A DNA stretch of 64,000 bases from Sarcomyxa edulis. Its lineage: Eukaryota; Basidiomycota; Agaricomycetes; Agaricales; Mycenaceae. The translations under genes were made by a program, and so were the position numbers. The stretch is taken from NCBI GenBank assembly GCA_009761415.1, contig QUOL01000002.1, forward strand, positions 1,860,001 to 1,924,000. Reading direction: 5' to 3'. Numbering within the stretch: the first letter of the stretch is position 1; every line of letters begins with the position of its first letter. Below, piece by piece: positions 22,010 to 33,608 of this stretch. The notes under the pieces were generated by a model, which was not told the origin of the DNA, searched no databases, and worked only from the letters and a program-made list of their open reading frames with translations.

Positions 22010-24364
22010 GAGATGGTTATCGCGCGTGAATGTTGATAGATCAAAGAGTGTGTATTCGAAGGAAAGTGATGAATGAGCCAGCTCCGACGAAGGAAAGCGA
22101 AAAAACCACTCGCAGAATGGGAGGGGGAAGAGAAGAAACAACCAGTTTGGACGCTGTCCAAGTCGAAAATGACCGCTGCCTTGACAAACTTTGTCAAAGA
22201 GTCTCCCCGTCAACGTCAAGCGATGGCTACCTCCGGATGATCCATCAAATAGACAAGCCTCGAACATCATCAGCGCATCAGCGCATCAACGATTTTTTAA
22301 GTTGTAAATTCGACATGATAACACTGATATTTAAAGATGTCGTTCCTTGTGGACGTCGGCATTACTCCTGCCCGTTACACGCGAAAATCCCGTGCTAAAG
22401 GTGTACTGAGCGCTGAGCTTTCAAGTCCTAGACCTACACAGAGAGCTCACCTACACAAGATAGACTGGTGTTGATCAGAGGTCGATATTTAGTAGTAGAT
22501 GTTGAGTAGATGACAATCGAAAACGCAAGACTCGGAGGAGCGGACACAAAGACGCGGCCGGGAATTTGCCTTTTCTGTAAATTTGCTTCCGACGATTGTC
22601 CGACGATACAGCTCGATGATACAGATCCGTCTGGGCCACTGGCAAACTTGCACTCTTTCTCACTCATCGCATTGACCTGGGCATCGCATAACCTGTGCAT
22701 CAGTGTTTCGTGAGGTGCGCGTGAAAGATGGGCAACATCCAGACTACATATCTCCAGAACATTGCAGCGTCGGGCGTGGAACGAATATGGCAAACGTCGA
22801 ACAATTCTGAAAAAATCGAGGAACTTCCTCACTGTGGTCGTCCATATAATCCTGGTATCAGCACATGGCGTCAACTTAACACACCTTCATTGTGGCGTCA
22901 GTATTGTCGGCAGAGAAAATGGTATGTACTGGCTGAACTCGACGTTATCCACATGAATGCTGATTTGCACTCAGTGATATCTCAAGCGATTGACCCAAGA
23001 TCTTTAACGCTTAGGCGCTCGTATATGTACCGTTCATAACTCTGAGGCAGACGCCGACGTCAAACGGCTGCCGTTTATCCTCTGGAATATATCTCTTGTC
23101 GTTCTTTGACATCGCACAATCCTCATCGCATCGATATTTATCGATACACATCATGACCGGAGTCTACTACTCTCTACTGGTGGAAACATTTTGCGTACGC
23201 CAGTCAATCTTGAAATAGCAACGTTCAAGTCATTCCAAGATACTCGAACTCCATGTCTCACCAAGACTTACTCCAGCCGGAATATCTAGCACCCAGTGGA
23301 CTATGCTAACGGAAATCACTTCGTATGCAAAGATCAACAATACTAAGGGAGATCAAGAAAAGCCTTGCTTCAAGCTGATGTATCGACCAGTCTACGCCAC
23401 TTCACCGTCACGAAACTCAATCCTGGATTTCTAGAAGCCCTCGCCATCAACCTGCATTTTTTACGTCTTCTGTCAAACAACCTTATTCAACCTGACGTTG
23501 CTCACTCCATATGTCTAGGACAAGGGATGCGATCGTCTATGTATCACTATTTGCGACTTGGGCTTCCGGAGGAGGGTCGAATGTTGTACGGATTGTGGTC
23601 ACTGCGCAAATACGAGCGGCACGGCGAGACCACGAATTCATCAAGAGGCTATCCAAATTTGCTTTGCAAAAAGGGTGGTTGGAGCCCCGAAGGCTGAGAA
23701 GACGTTTGGGTTCCTATAGCTAAGTGTTCGAATGAATTGGCTGGCCGTGCGTGTAGGAGTGATAGAAACCCGACTGTTTCCGCATCATATAGTAGGTAAT
23801 TCTTTTTTCTCAGAAACGTTCTACTTGCAACCGACGACTTATGCGTATGTTTATAATATGCTTAGGTCCTCGTTGCTCTCGAGGAACATGTGCAACGACT
23901 CTACGGCACTGTGTAAAAGAAGCGATGCTATACATCTACACTTTCGGCCCTTCGGAATCAGAAGCCTGGTACACATTCAAACGTCCTTATCAAGAAACAT
24001 CCGGCTCCTTGCAAGTCGCCACACTTGATCACGCTGGCGGTCTTTTTCCATTTTCACCTTCAGATATTCTTGCCTCCGGGCGCACAACACTCTTTCCAAG
24101 AAGGTTATCAGGCTGAGCCACATTCACAGTGCCACGCGTATCTGAAGAGGCTGAGACGTACGACAACGTACGCTGCTGCGTCACGGTAGGTGCCTGGCTC
24201 ATTTTGGACGGATTCTGTACCTTCTTACTCCGAGACGTCCATTTTTTAAAGCCCTTCGACGTTGACGGGAGTTCCACTAATTCAGAGCCCACCTTTCTCC
24301 TTCTCAGCTCTACCCGTCGGTTCATACTTTCTCTTTCTTGATCACCTCGCCTCAGCTTTTGACC
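22010..24364. other. Gene-poor 2.3 kb stretch
   Basis: The left end is the upstream region of paralogue B. A plus-strand frame at 23511-23723 (RDAIVYVSLFATWASGGG..., then a basic stretch) and a minus-strand frame at 22434-22874 have no recognised domain and no good splice context. I found no tRNA-like or repeat structure. It could hold decayed genes. Confidence 0.4.
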
Positions 24365-26507
24365 ATGGCCGATGGGCACGTTCAAATTGTTGTCCATAAC
24401 ACGTACGTCCGACTCTTTTTTCCTATAACACCGTCTAAAATTCGAATATATCCTGACTCCTCTAGGATGGGAGCGGCCTTGATTGGAGTAATCTGTGCAG
24501 CTGTGTTCGTCTCTTCATATCTCATAAAGGGCCAAGCCGACTTATCTCGATCTCCCAACTCGGTTAGGCTGTATGGAGGTAAGATTGATTCAGCGGCTGA
24601 ACAAAATCACCGATAAGCTAATACGCCCCAGTATCATGCGTCCAAACCTGGTACTTCTTCAGCAGGTCCTCAAGGGTATTTGTTTTCTTTGTAGATTCGT
24701 AGGCCTCTTTTTCAACGATTTTATCAGGATACTTGGTATATAAAGCTCCTGGCAAGTTTCTTCCGGACTGTCCCTTTCGTGATCTTAATCCACGCTTTCT
24801 AGGTTGCAGCGGTCTGGTTTTTCGACAGTGTCCATCAGGCTTTGATATCCCACACAGGTAGGCAAAGAATCTACACGATTAGTCCATCTATCTTACGGAT
24901 TTTCAGTGTATCATTATGTCATTTCTAACTACGCCAATCCAGCAATGCTGGCCAACATCATCTGGTGCGCCTCTCAAAGAACTCTATCTATCTTTGCCTG
25001 TCCACTAAACTTCTTCCGTTGTCTAGGAGCATTCTAGTGAGCCCTTACATCTAGCCGCTGCCACTACTTTGCTTAGCACTTCATTTCAAATAGCTTGAGG
25101 TTCTATTCAATGTGAGACCTTATTTCTAGCGTATTTCAGGTTACTGAAGTCTTTTCCCAGGGATTTACCTGTTTACTCGTCCAAGGGTAGGAACCATCTC
25201 CATGTAGTTCCATTCGCCTCCTGAGACCTTCTCTCTAGCTTTCTAGCCATGCGGGTGTGGCGACGTGAATCCTTTTTGCATCCCTAATCTCTGTGTATCA
25301 GCTGACTTCTTGAATAGTGAGCAACAAGAACATTTTACTTACGGGCGTCGTTGTAAGTCTCTGATACTTTCCACTCGCATCTCGGCTCACCGTGACCCTG
25401 ATGCTCTAGGTCTGTCTCATTCTCGCTGAATTCGGTGCGTCGAGATATATTATTCGAACCGAACGGTGCACTGATGCCGTAAGCTATCCAATAGCATGTT
25501 CTGTCGGTAAGGCTCTCCGTGCCGTCAGGTTTTTACATCGTTGACGATCCCATCTTCGGATAGCTTTCACAATCCAGTCGTAAGTTTCACAGGACCTTGG
25601 CATCTGTTCCCTACTTATAACAATGCTTATCAGAATGCAGCTCGATACATGGGTGGAATTGAACCAGCTGAAGGTACGATCGCTTATCAGGTACAATGTC
25701 AAAGATGCCTAATAGCTTCGTAGGGACTGTCCATGACGGTCAATATATTGGCGGCAGCTGGAGACGTCTTGATAGCTGCCACATTGTGCATCATGCTCCA
25801 CAGGTCGCGCACCGGATTCAAAAGGTATATCAGCACTTTTGATCCCCTCTGTACATCATCATCGGATCTAACTGCATCCTTTCAGGAGCGATACCATGAT
25901 CTCCAGACTGGTACGGCATCAAAGATGTCCTATGGTCAGATCGAAGACTAAGTCACTGCGTGATATAGATCCTCTTCACTGTAAATACTGGATTGTTGAC
26001 AAGCATCTGCGCTGTAGCCTCCCTAGTCTCCGTGAGTGGTATCATCCGCATGCAATCGATCTTTCCCTATAACCACTAGTAGATTGTCGTGTGGCCAACT
26101 ACTCTTATCTACGCGGCTTGGTACTTCAGTCTAGGTCGATGTGAGTGGATTTCTATGCTAGTCACCTCCGGATCGCTGACTGTAGCACATCCAAGTGTAT
26201 TCCAATTCTCTACTTGCCACATTAAACGCCCGCGAAAGCATCCGGGGAACAATGGACGATACCGAGGGCTTGACTCTCTCTTTCCCAAATCTTACTAAAT
26301 CTGGTTCTCACAATTTGAACACAAAGGTGACGATCTCCATCTTTCCAGAGTAGTCGCTATTCTCTAACGCCATTGAAGCCACAACATACTAACATTTCTA
26401 TCAAAATTGACACCACCCAAGAACTGACCCGCGACCAAGCTGACGAAACCCTCGACGTACGTTCCAAACTCTTTTCCCGTATTCACGGGTTGACATATGC
26501 CATTTAG
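24365..26507 (+). CDS. DUF6534-type multi-pass membrane protein
   Basis: The exons assemble to the classic agaricomycete DUF6534 pattern: HNTMGAALIGVICAAVLYGV, SCVQTWYFFSR, DTWYIKLLVAAVWFFDSVHQ, YHYVISNYANPAMLANIIW, then LTVNILAAAGDVLIAATLC, VWPTTLIYAAWYFSLGR and TLNARESIRGTMDD, with a polar tail ending at a TAG (26505-26507). The second coding block includes an 11-nt micro-exon (24568-24578, GCTGTATGGAG), and the intron at 24752-24802 starts with GCAAGT, so it is a GC-AG intron. The family has about seven helices, is greatly expanded in mushrooms and has no established function. More than ten introns are present; the middle exons were followed by motif rather than base by base. Confidence 0.8.
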
Positions 26508-27654
26508 ACCCCATCTACAGATGCTTCGTCGCAGGAGAAGTGACATCGAGGGTCAGATACCGGAAAGGTGACTATCAAAAGACAGATTCGCTATTGGACT
26601 CTACCCGTATCTTGGGAGGAAAATGTATTGGATTCAACTGAATTGGAGCATACGAATCGGAAGGACGATCGACTAAATAGAACCATCAGTCTTTACTGCG
26701 AGTTTCTGTATGTCGAACATCACGTTCATTTCAAACCTGTATATGATAGCTATATCACCTCTTACTGCTCCGCACACAAGTCAAAGCGTCCAGCGCTGAC
26801 CTATCCTCCCTGGTGTCAAAGCATCGGAGAGACTTTCTCAGAATGAACACGTTTACCCGATTTGGTGGATCCATGTGCGTCGCCGCCGTGGCGCGTGTCG
26901 CGTCTGGCCAACGCATTTCTGATTTCTGCCAATCCGCTAGTGCTTCCCGTCGTCCAACACAACGTGTACGGTCTGATTTACAACAGCGTACACCTGACAA
27001 CGCTTAGTCTCAAGATTCAAGTTCACTTCGTGCATCCTTCCCTGAGATCTTGAAATTTTCACAATCTGATTCAGATAAAACCCAAACTATCGGAATGACG
27101 AGATTCCAGGACTCCCGCCTCCGGTCGCAGCGTTTCCCCATCTTCTTTCCGGCCAACGAAAATCTACTTAGGGCAGTGAAATCACTGTGGTCGGAGGTCG
27201 TTGGATCCCTTGCTCTACGGAGGGTCTTCTCCCGTTTTTGATCTCGACGTTGTTCTGGATCCTATTGCCGTGCCCTGGCTCGGATACACCCACTTCAACT
27301 TTGCCACTGACAACTCGAAGAAAGTGTATCCGACTTAGGCTCGACGATATGCAATATCATGTCCTGCCGTTCTGCAAATTCAGGTTAGCACTTACATGTA
27401 CGCAACACTCACCAAACTAGGTCTATTGACGATTGCCGCGGGCTTCTCTTCTTGCCATCAATTGAAAGATGTCGAAGAACAGTTCGCCTTCATTCTCGTT
27501 CCTCACTACTAGTACTTTAAGCCTCAAGGCTTCAACCAATTTTTTTTTCAGAAAAAAATCTTGGCTAGAGGCACATATTTAAATCCGTCCACTGTCGTTC
27601 ATTTTCTTCTTCAAACAATCCCTCTCATTTCCCTCTTGTAAATTCCTATCCCAC
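26508..27654. other. Intergenic with possible gene relics
   Basis: Open stretches on the plus strand around 26862-27053 and 27187-27341 look coding-like (for example LDVVLDPIAVPWLGYTHFNF, ending in TAG at about 27339), but the frames shift and no start or family can be assigned. The last 100 bp should contain the promoter of the P450 gene that starts at 27655. Confidence 0.4.
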
Positions 27655-29934
27655 ATGTCGCTCACTTCGTTCACAGTATTGGATGTCTGCCTGGCAGGTC
27701 TAGCATTCGCCATTCTCAAAGCACTCCTTACCCCGAAGCAATTAGCTTCTCTCCCACCAGGTCCACGAGGACTCCCCATAGGTAATTATCTATTTTTTTT
27801 GACCATGTGAGTGTCCTGCGCTTACTAGGCTCGACTAGTGGGAAACGTACTCGACATGCCGTCTGGCAAAGAATGGTTGACGTTTGCAAAGTGGGGCGAA
27901 CAATGGGGTTAGTCTTGAATTTGATGTCATCGAACCACCAAATACTGATTCTCATACATGTCCTAGGCGACATCTCCTCCGTGACAGTCCTTGGCCAGCC
28001 GTTAATCATCGTCAACTCCGCCAAAGTCGCCACTGATATGCTGGACAAGAAAAGCTCGATATACAGCGATCGTCCCGTCTTGCAGATGGGCGGAGAGTTG
28101 GTCGGCTGGAAGAACACACTCGCTTTGCTTCCTTACGGCGATCGTTTCCGCCGCTATCGTCGTCACTTCCACCGTTTGATCGGAAGCAATGCGATCATGA
28201 AGCAGTTTCTCCCAGTGGAGGAGGTCGAAACTCATCGGTTCTTGCGACGCGTCTTAGCAAAACCGGACGATTTGTCCACACATATTCGCCAGTACGCTTC
28301 TCATTTATATCGCTCTGGCCGGTCGAACTGACGTCATTGTGGTCTTGCCAGTACTGCTGGAGCCATCATTCTTCGTATATCACACGGATACGAGGTCAAG
28401 GAGCACAATGATCCTTTCATCGAACTTGCCGAGAAGGCAACCGAACAGTTCGCTGCCGCGACTGCTCCTGGGGGATTTTTGGTCGATGTTGCACCAGCCT
28501 GTGATTATCCTGCCCAAATCTGTCTCTTTCTCGGTACTTATATCGCTCTATCATATAGTACGATATGTTCCAGCATGGTTCCCCGGTGCGGGTTTCCAGA
28601 AGAAAGCATCGGCTTGGGCGTCTACTCTATTTGAGATGGTCGAACAACCCCACAACTTCGTGAAGCAGCAGATGTCCGCAGGCACCGCTAGCGCGTCCTT
28701 TTCCTCGATGTTACTCGAAACCAAACAGGCTAATCCGGATGAAGAATTCGAGGTCAAGTGGGCGGCTGCTTCTCTCTATTCTGGTTAGTAGAAAGCTCTG
28801 CTGTGTGTGTGTATAAGGATTTCATACTCATGTATCTGACGCAGGTGGAGCCGATACAGTAAGCGTTTCGACTGATTGCCGTTCAATCTTCACGTTGACC
28901 CGTTCTACTAGACTGTTTCAGCGCTCTATTCCGCATTTCTTGCTCTAACCTTGCACCCGGAAGTCGTAAAAGTAGGTTACTTTGGCTTGAGTTCCATTCT
29001 ATGCTGGATGCTAATGTATGGTTGTAGAGGGCTCAGGAGGAAATTGACTCAGTGATAGGCAACGACAGGCTTCCTACTTTCTCGGACCGCGATCAGCTGC
29101 CATACATCTCTGCGCTTGCCCTGGAAGTCTTCCGATGGAACTCTGTCGTGCCCACAGGTAAACATTTTTCTGCTGATTTCTTCTTCGAACGATATCCTCA
29201 TGTCGCAAATCAGCAGTTCCCCATCGTGCGATGCAAGACGATATTCACGATGGACATTTCATTCCGAAAGGTTGGGCTTTATTAATTGATTTCCCCTTCC
29301 CCGCCTATATTGATCGATGCTTATTCTCAGGTTCTTTGGTCATCGCGAATATATGGTTAGTCTTAGCCTTCTCTCGACGCATATTCTGCTTGCCAACGCG
29401 TATCGTTTGTGTTTGCAGGAACATCACCCACGATCCGAGGACGTACGCCGACCCGATGACCTTCAATCCTGACCGCTTTATTGCCTCAGAGGGCAAAGCC
29501 GCTGAGCGAGACCCACGAGAACTCTCCTTTGGCTTTGGCAGAAGGTTCGTCGCGCCGACGTTATTCACAGTTTACATTAGCTTACTTTACCGTGCCTCTC
29601 TCGCAGAATCTGTCCAGGTAACTGCCACCTGCCATTTTTCCTTCTTGACAAATTAATTGACCGTTTTCAGGTATCCACCTCGCCGATGCATCGGTCTTCA
29701 TCTCCTGCGCCATGTCTTTGGCCGTATTCGACATATCGAAATGTGTCGAAAACGGCGTGGTCATAGAACCTGTCCATGACAACACTAACGGGACCATCAG
29801 GTACGTTTATGTGTCATTCCGGCGATCCCACCTGGTCCTAATACATATTAATAAGTCATCCCAAACCCTTCAAATGTATGATCAAACCTCGGTCGGAAAA
29901 GGCGGTCTCGTTGATCGAGATGGAGCACCAGTAG
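27655..29934 (+). CDS. Cytochrome P450 (fungal CYP64/CYP620-like monooxygenase)
   Basis: An N-terminal membrane anchor (DVCLAGLAFAILKALL) is followed by the proline hinge LPPGPRGLPIG, helix C (WKNTLALLPYGDRFRRYRR), helix I (GGADTTVSALYSAF), the ExxR region (ALALEVFRWNSVVPT) and the haem-binding loop FGFGRRICPGIHLAD. The product is about 510 residues, normal for microsomal P450s. Helix I has AGADT-like GGADT. The Cys ligand codon lies on an 11-nt exon, 29607-29617, between introns 29545-29606 and that starting at 29618. The stop TAG is 29932-29934. Best-known relatives are annotated as O-methylsterigmatocystin oxidoreductase-like; the substrate here is unknown. It is not in the same clade as the P450 array at 36-43 kb. 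Confidence 0.92.
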
Positions 29935-30162
29935 GGAAAGGTGATTTTCAAGGGCTCTTATTTAACATTGTACATCTTGCTTTTGATTTTCATCCTATCA
30001 CATCCCTGGTGGACGCTGCTTGTAATAACTAGTATATTTTATTGGCCCGGTATCAAATTTGCGTTCGAAATAACGTACACAACCCATCCGCCCTACGTAC
30101 TACCCTACTCATGCGCGGCGCACTTATGCATACGTCACATACCAACAGCGGTGGCTTTGTTG

Positions 30163-31125
30163 CTATATCGTCGAGATAGTACTTTCTTCGACTAGCGGGT
30201 CACCATCGGCCGTAGTATCCTGAGTGACAAGAAGTTTCTCTGAATCCTGAATTTCAACGGAGAGCAAATTGTCGTCAATGTCCATCTTTTCTGGAGCTTC
30301 TGAGGACGCTGGATCGGTAGAAGGTGCGGCTATAGACGCATTCGGCGGTATTTGAGGCATCTGGGGATCATGGGGGTTTTCTTGATTAGATATGGGCCCT
30401 GGAGGTGGTCGCGGTCCTGGGCTAGATTTCAGAGGGGTTAAGCTAGAGTCTTGAAGTACATTATTCGCTTTGTCTAGTTTTAGAGAGAAGAATCGATCAA
30501 TCAACTTCCATTACACCAATAATGCAATCGAAAGGTTGCACCTATTTTAGGGTCAGGTTCGGGTTTTGACCCTCTATCTTCTAGGAGGATCTTTTGAACT
30601 GATGTTCTAATGCCTGAGACAAACGAGGGGTCGGAGAGGATGCGAACGTCGGTAACAGCGCGTTCGACGATAGGGTACCTAGAACGGCTGAGTACAAGCA
30701 CCGGTCTGAATTACTCCTGGAATACTTGACGAACCTGTCCAATTCCTGCATCAGTTCTCTATGTACCGACTCCTGGGGTAGATATTGCAGCTTCTCGTCG
30801 GATGTAAGTCTCTGCGAGTCCAGCGAATCTTCAGGAGTGCCCAAGAGCCGGAGAACTCTGATCCGAACGTACCTGCCTGGCAATGTCCTCAATACGAGAT
30901 TTGAATGCGGGAATTCCATCCTTTGAGCAGAATTAGTTGATTAGTTATTCTTGTGACGAAAGATGGCGGTAAGAGCTCACACCACGCTTGAACTGTGTGA
31001 GCAATTCACGTCGTAAACGGTCAAACTCTCCAGACTTCTTGAATCTACATTTGGTGAGTTTACGAAACAAATCGAGAGCTGGCAACATACTCATCGACTA
31101 GTTGGGTGGGGGTTACGATAGCCAT
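30163..31125 (-). CDS. SHG1: COMPASS (Set1) complex subunit SHG1/BOD1-like
   Basis: The start at 31125 gives MAIVTPTQLVDEF, then KKSGEFDRLRRELLTQFKRG, RIEDIARQ, EKLQYLPQESVHRELMQELD, RYPIVERAVTDVRI and QKILLEDRG. This is the complete SHG1/BOD1 domain (PF05205), in which VExFKKxGxFDxxRR and the RYPIVERAV block are diagnostic. A Pro-rich then acidic disordered tail follows. In yeast Shg1 is a subunit of the Set1 H3K4 methyltransferase complex; the animal relative BOD1L shares the domain. Five introns are visible. The gene is divergent from the uroporphyrinogen decarboxylase gene, 288 bp apart, and convergent with the P450 gene. Confidence 0.85.
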
Positions 31126-31413
31126 ATACAAATTGACATTTACAGATGATATACAGTGTTAAAAGCCTTGAGCCTCGCGTTTGGTGGTCGATGTCTGTGA
31201 GAGAGATGACATCGGCAGTCTCCGGCTATCGACTTTGCCTGCTCGGCACCATCTACTCTAAATTCCCGCCACTAATCCTCCCTCGAGCTCGTAACAATCT
31301 CATCCTTCAAAAAACTTTCCCTTGACACGTATCATTGTATGTTTTGTCTCGCCCTCGCTCGAGCTCTCGGCTTTGCAACTGGTTTACACTCTCGTCTTAC
31401 AGAACACAACGAA
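31126..31413. promoter_or_regulatory. Divergent promoter SHG1 / HEM12
   Basis: The 288 bp between opposite start codons include CT-rich tracts near 31275-31320. An in-frame upstream ATG for the decarboxylase exists at 31339, and TTACAG at 31397-31402 could end a leader intron. Confidence 0.4.
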
Positions 31414-32684
31414 ATGCCTATAGATTTCCCTCCTTTGAAAAATGACTTGTTGATTCGTGCGGCTCGTGGTACGTTCTCCTCAATCTCTTGTATCTCGACT
31501 CCAAGGCCAGCGATCTTAGTTGTAATACAGGGCAGGAGACAGAACGCGCGCCAGTATGGGTAATGCGACAGGCTGGAAGGTACCTACCTGGTTCGTTTGC
31601 ATTCTGGATCGTCGTTGATCTTCACTCATCGCATTTCCCTATCCCCAGAATTCCGTAAAGTGCGCGAATCTCATGAATTCTTCGAAGTATGTCGGACACC
31701 GGCATTGGCAACGAAGATCACATTGCAGCCCGTCCAGCGCTACTCTGGTCTTCTAGATTCTGCCATCATATTCAGCGACATACTCGTTGTCCCCCAAGCC
31801 ATGGGAATGGAGGTCTTGATGACTCCGGGTCCATATTTCCCCGACCCTCTGAACACCCCTGAAGACATACAAAAGCTCTCGGCCGTCGTAGATGTCAATA
31901 CAGAGCTAAAATACGTATTTGACGCGATTACACAAACACGCAAGGAGCTCAACGGTGAAGTTCCTCTAATTGGGTTCTGTGGAGCTCCTTGGACCCTATT
32001 TGCTTATATGGTGGAGGGCGGTGGAACCAAAACATTCCAAAAGGTCAAGACTTGGATATTCAAGTACCCAGAGGAGTCCAAGGCTCTTCTTTTGCGGATC
32101 GCAGAGGTTTGCGTCGATTTCCTGGTCGGCCAAATTAAAGCTGGAGCTCAGGTTTGTGTATTTGTCTCTCTCTGGAGTGGTAAATTGACAATTCGTCATA
32201 GCTGGTCCAAGTCTTCGATTCATGGGCAAGCGAACTATCTCCACACGATTTCGCCCTCTTCTCATTTCCTACACTTAAACACATATCTACGAATGTACGG
32301 AGCAGACTCACAGCAGAGAACATCCCTATACCGCCCATGACACTATTCGCCAAAGGCGCCAATCACGCGCTCGGATTCCTTGCTGAGAACGCTGGATATG
32401 ACGTGCTAGGTCTCGATTGGTGTATCGATCCTGCGGAAGCGCGTCGTATTGTCGGAGACAAAGTTGCGCTACAAGGAAACATGGATCCGAATGTGCTGTA
32501 TGGTGGGAGGGATGCGATCGAGAGTGCGGTCAAGAGAATGTGTAAAGAATTCCGAGGAGGCAAACGCCCCAAAGGTTGGATTGCGAACTTGGGCCACGGG
32601 ATCACTCCAGCTGTTGACCCGGAAGATTTGAAGTGGTTTTTCGAATGCGTACACAAGTATTCATCTTCGACGACTACCCCATGA
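31414..32684 (+). CDS. HEM12: Uroporphyrinogen decarboxylase (haem biosynthesis)
   Basis: The product starts MPIDFPPLKNDLLIRAARG and continues ERAPVWVMRQAGRYLPEFR, the substrate-binding signature of UROD with its invariant Arg residues. Further family blocks are LVVPQAMGMEV, GFCGAPWTLFAYMVEGGG, QVFDSWASELSP, GLDWCIDPAEAR and, near the end, LGHGITPAVDPEDL. The enzyme decarboxylates the four acetate side chains of uroporphyrinogen III to give coproporphyrinogen III in the cytosol. It has the normal length of about 360 residues and four introns, one splitting the YLP|EFR signature. An alternative in-frame start at 31339 would add 25 residues; I prefer 31414 because it matches the usual N-terminus. 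Confidence 0.93.
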
Positions 32685-33608
32685 GGATGCTGTTATTTTC
32701 ATTTACTTATTAGAACGAATGTACAACACTTGAGCAGAAGATCATGAAATTGTAAGACTACTTTGCTATGCTATATTGACGCGCACTCGTCAAAAATCGA
32801 ACGCGAGTACCTGCTTGGGTGAGGAAGGTAATACTGATCGCGAGAGACAGCCTGCATCGGGCAAGCCTCGGGGATGCTCTACCGTGGGAAGGTTCACGAA
32901 CGCTATAAAGTCGAATTTTTTTTCTTGTCCTCATCCGCCGTCAAGGTTCCTTCCTGCCTCTTTTCTTTCCAGTCTCTTGTCAAAGGTGAGAATCATTCTC
33001 CTCTCGTATACTTTTTCTCTTTTCTGTGATGAATTCTTTGCTGTGCACCAGACCGAGTGCATTTATGTACCATGGCGATTCATGCCTGGCTTCCTTTATA
33101 CGCTTGGGAGCCCTGACACTTTCTATTCGCCTTTTTGACGCGCCATAAGCTGTTACTGACTCATTGTCTTCACGCAGAATACTCTCACCCTGGATCCGTA
33201 TCAGTAAACTCGACGTTGTGACCATGTGTCTTGTATTTTTCCGCTGGCCCAGCCATGTCTCATAATGTACATACTCGTTCTCATTATCCATTATCATGAT
33301 TATTCTGCAACACCAACACCAACGAGAACGAAGTTGTCCGCCGAGAGAACAAGACTCGACGACAACTTTAGATTACTTTTCGAGTCTGGAAACAAATACA
33401 GGCAAAAGAAAATGAAAGGAATCCCTGATAGACGAAATCACATAACTAAGGAGATAAAGCGATGCGACGATACATGGGGTAGGTTACGAAAGCTGGATGG
33501 ATGGGGTGGGGATGAGTGGATATGCACAAGATAACGAATGGTACAAGGAACGAAAAAACCAAGGCTACGTACATGACCGGTCACCAGTATCGGTCGATCT
33601 CGAGCACA
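32685..33608. other. Convergent intergenic region with a promoter-like segment
   Basis: The region lies between the 3' ends of HEM12 and CDC14. Around 32900-32990 there is GCTATAAAGTC followed by long CT-rich tracts and a GTGAGAATC donor-like site, as in strong fungal promoters with a leader intron. An ORF at 33226-33534 (102 codons, polar basic C-terminus) has no family. A small gene or a noncoding transcript on the plus strand is possible. Confidence 0.4.

Noticed and set aside
22434..24397. Several ORFs of 60-146 codons in the gene-poor stretch
   Set aside because: There is no conserved motif, no consistent splice structure and no coding-like composition, so none is annotated as a gene.
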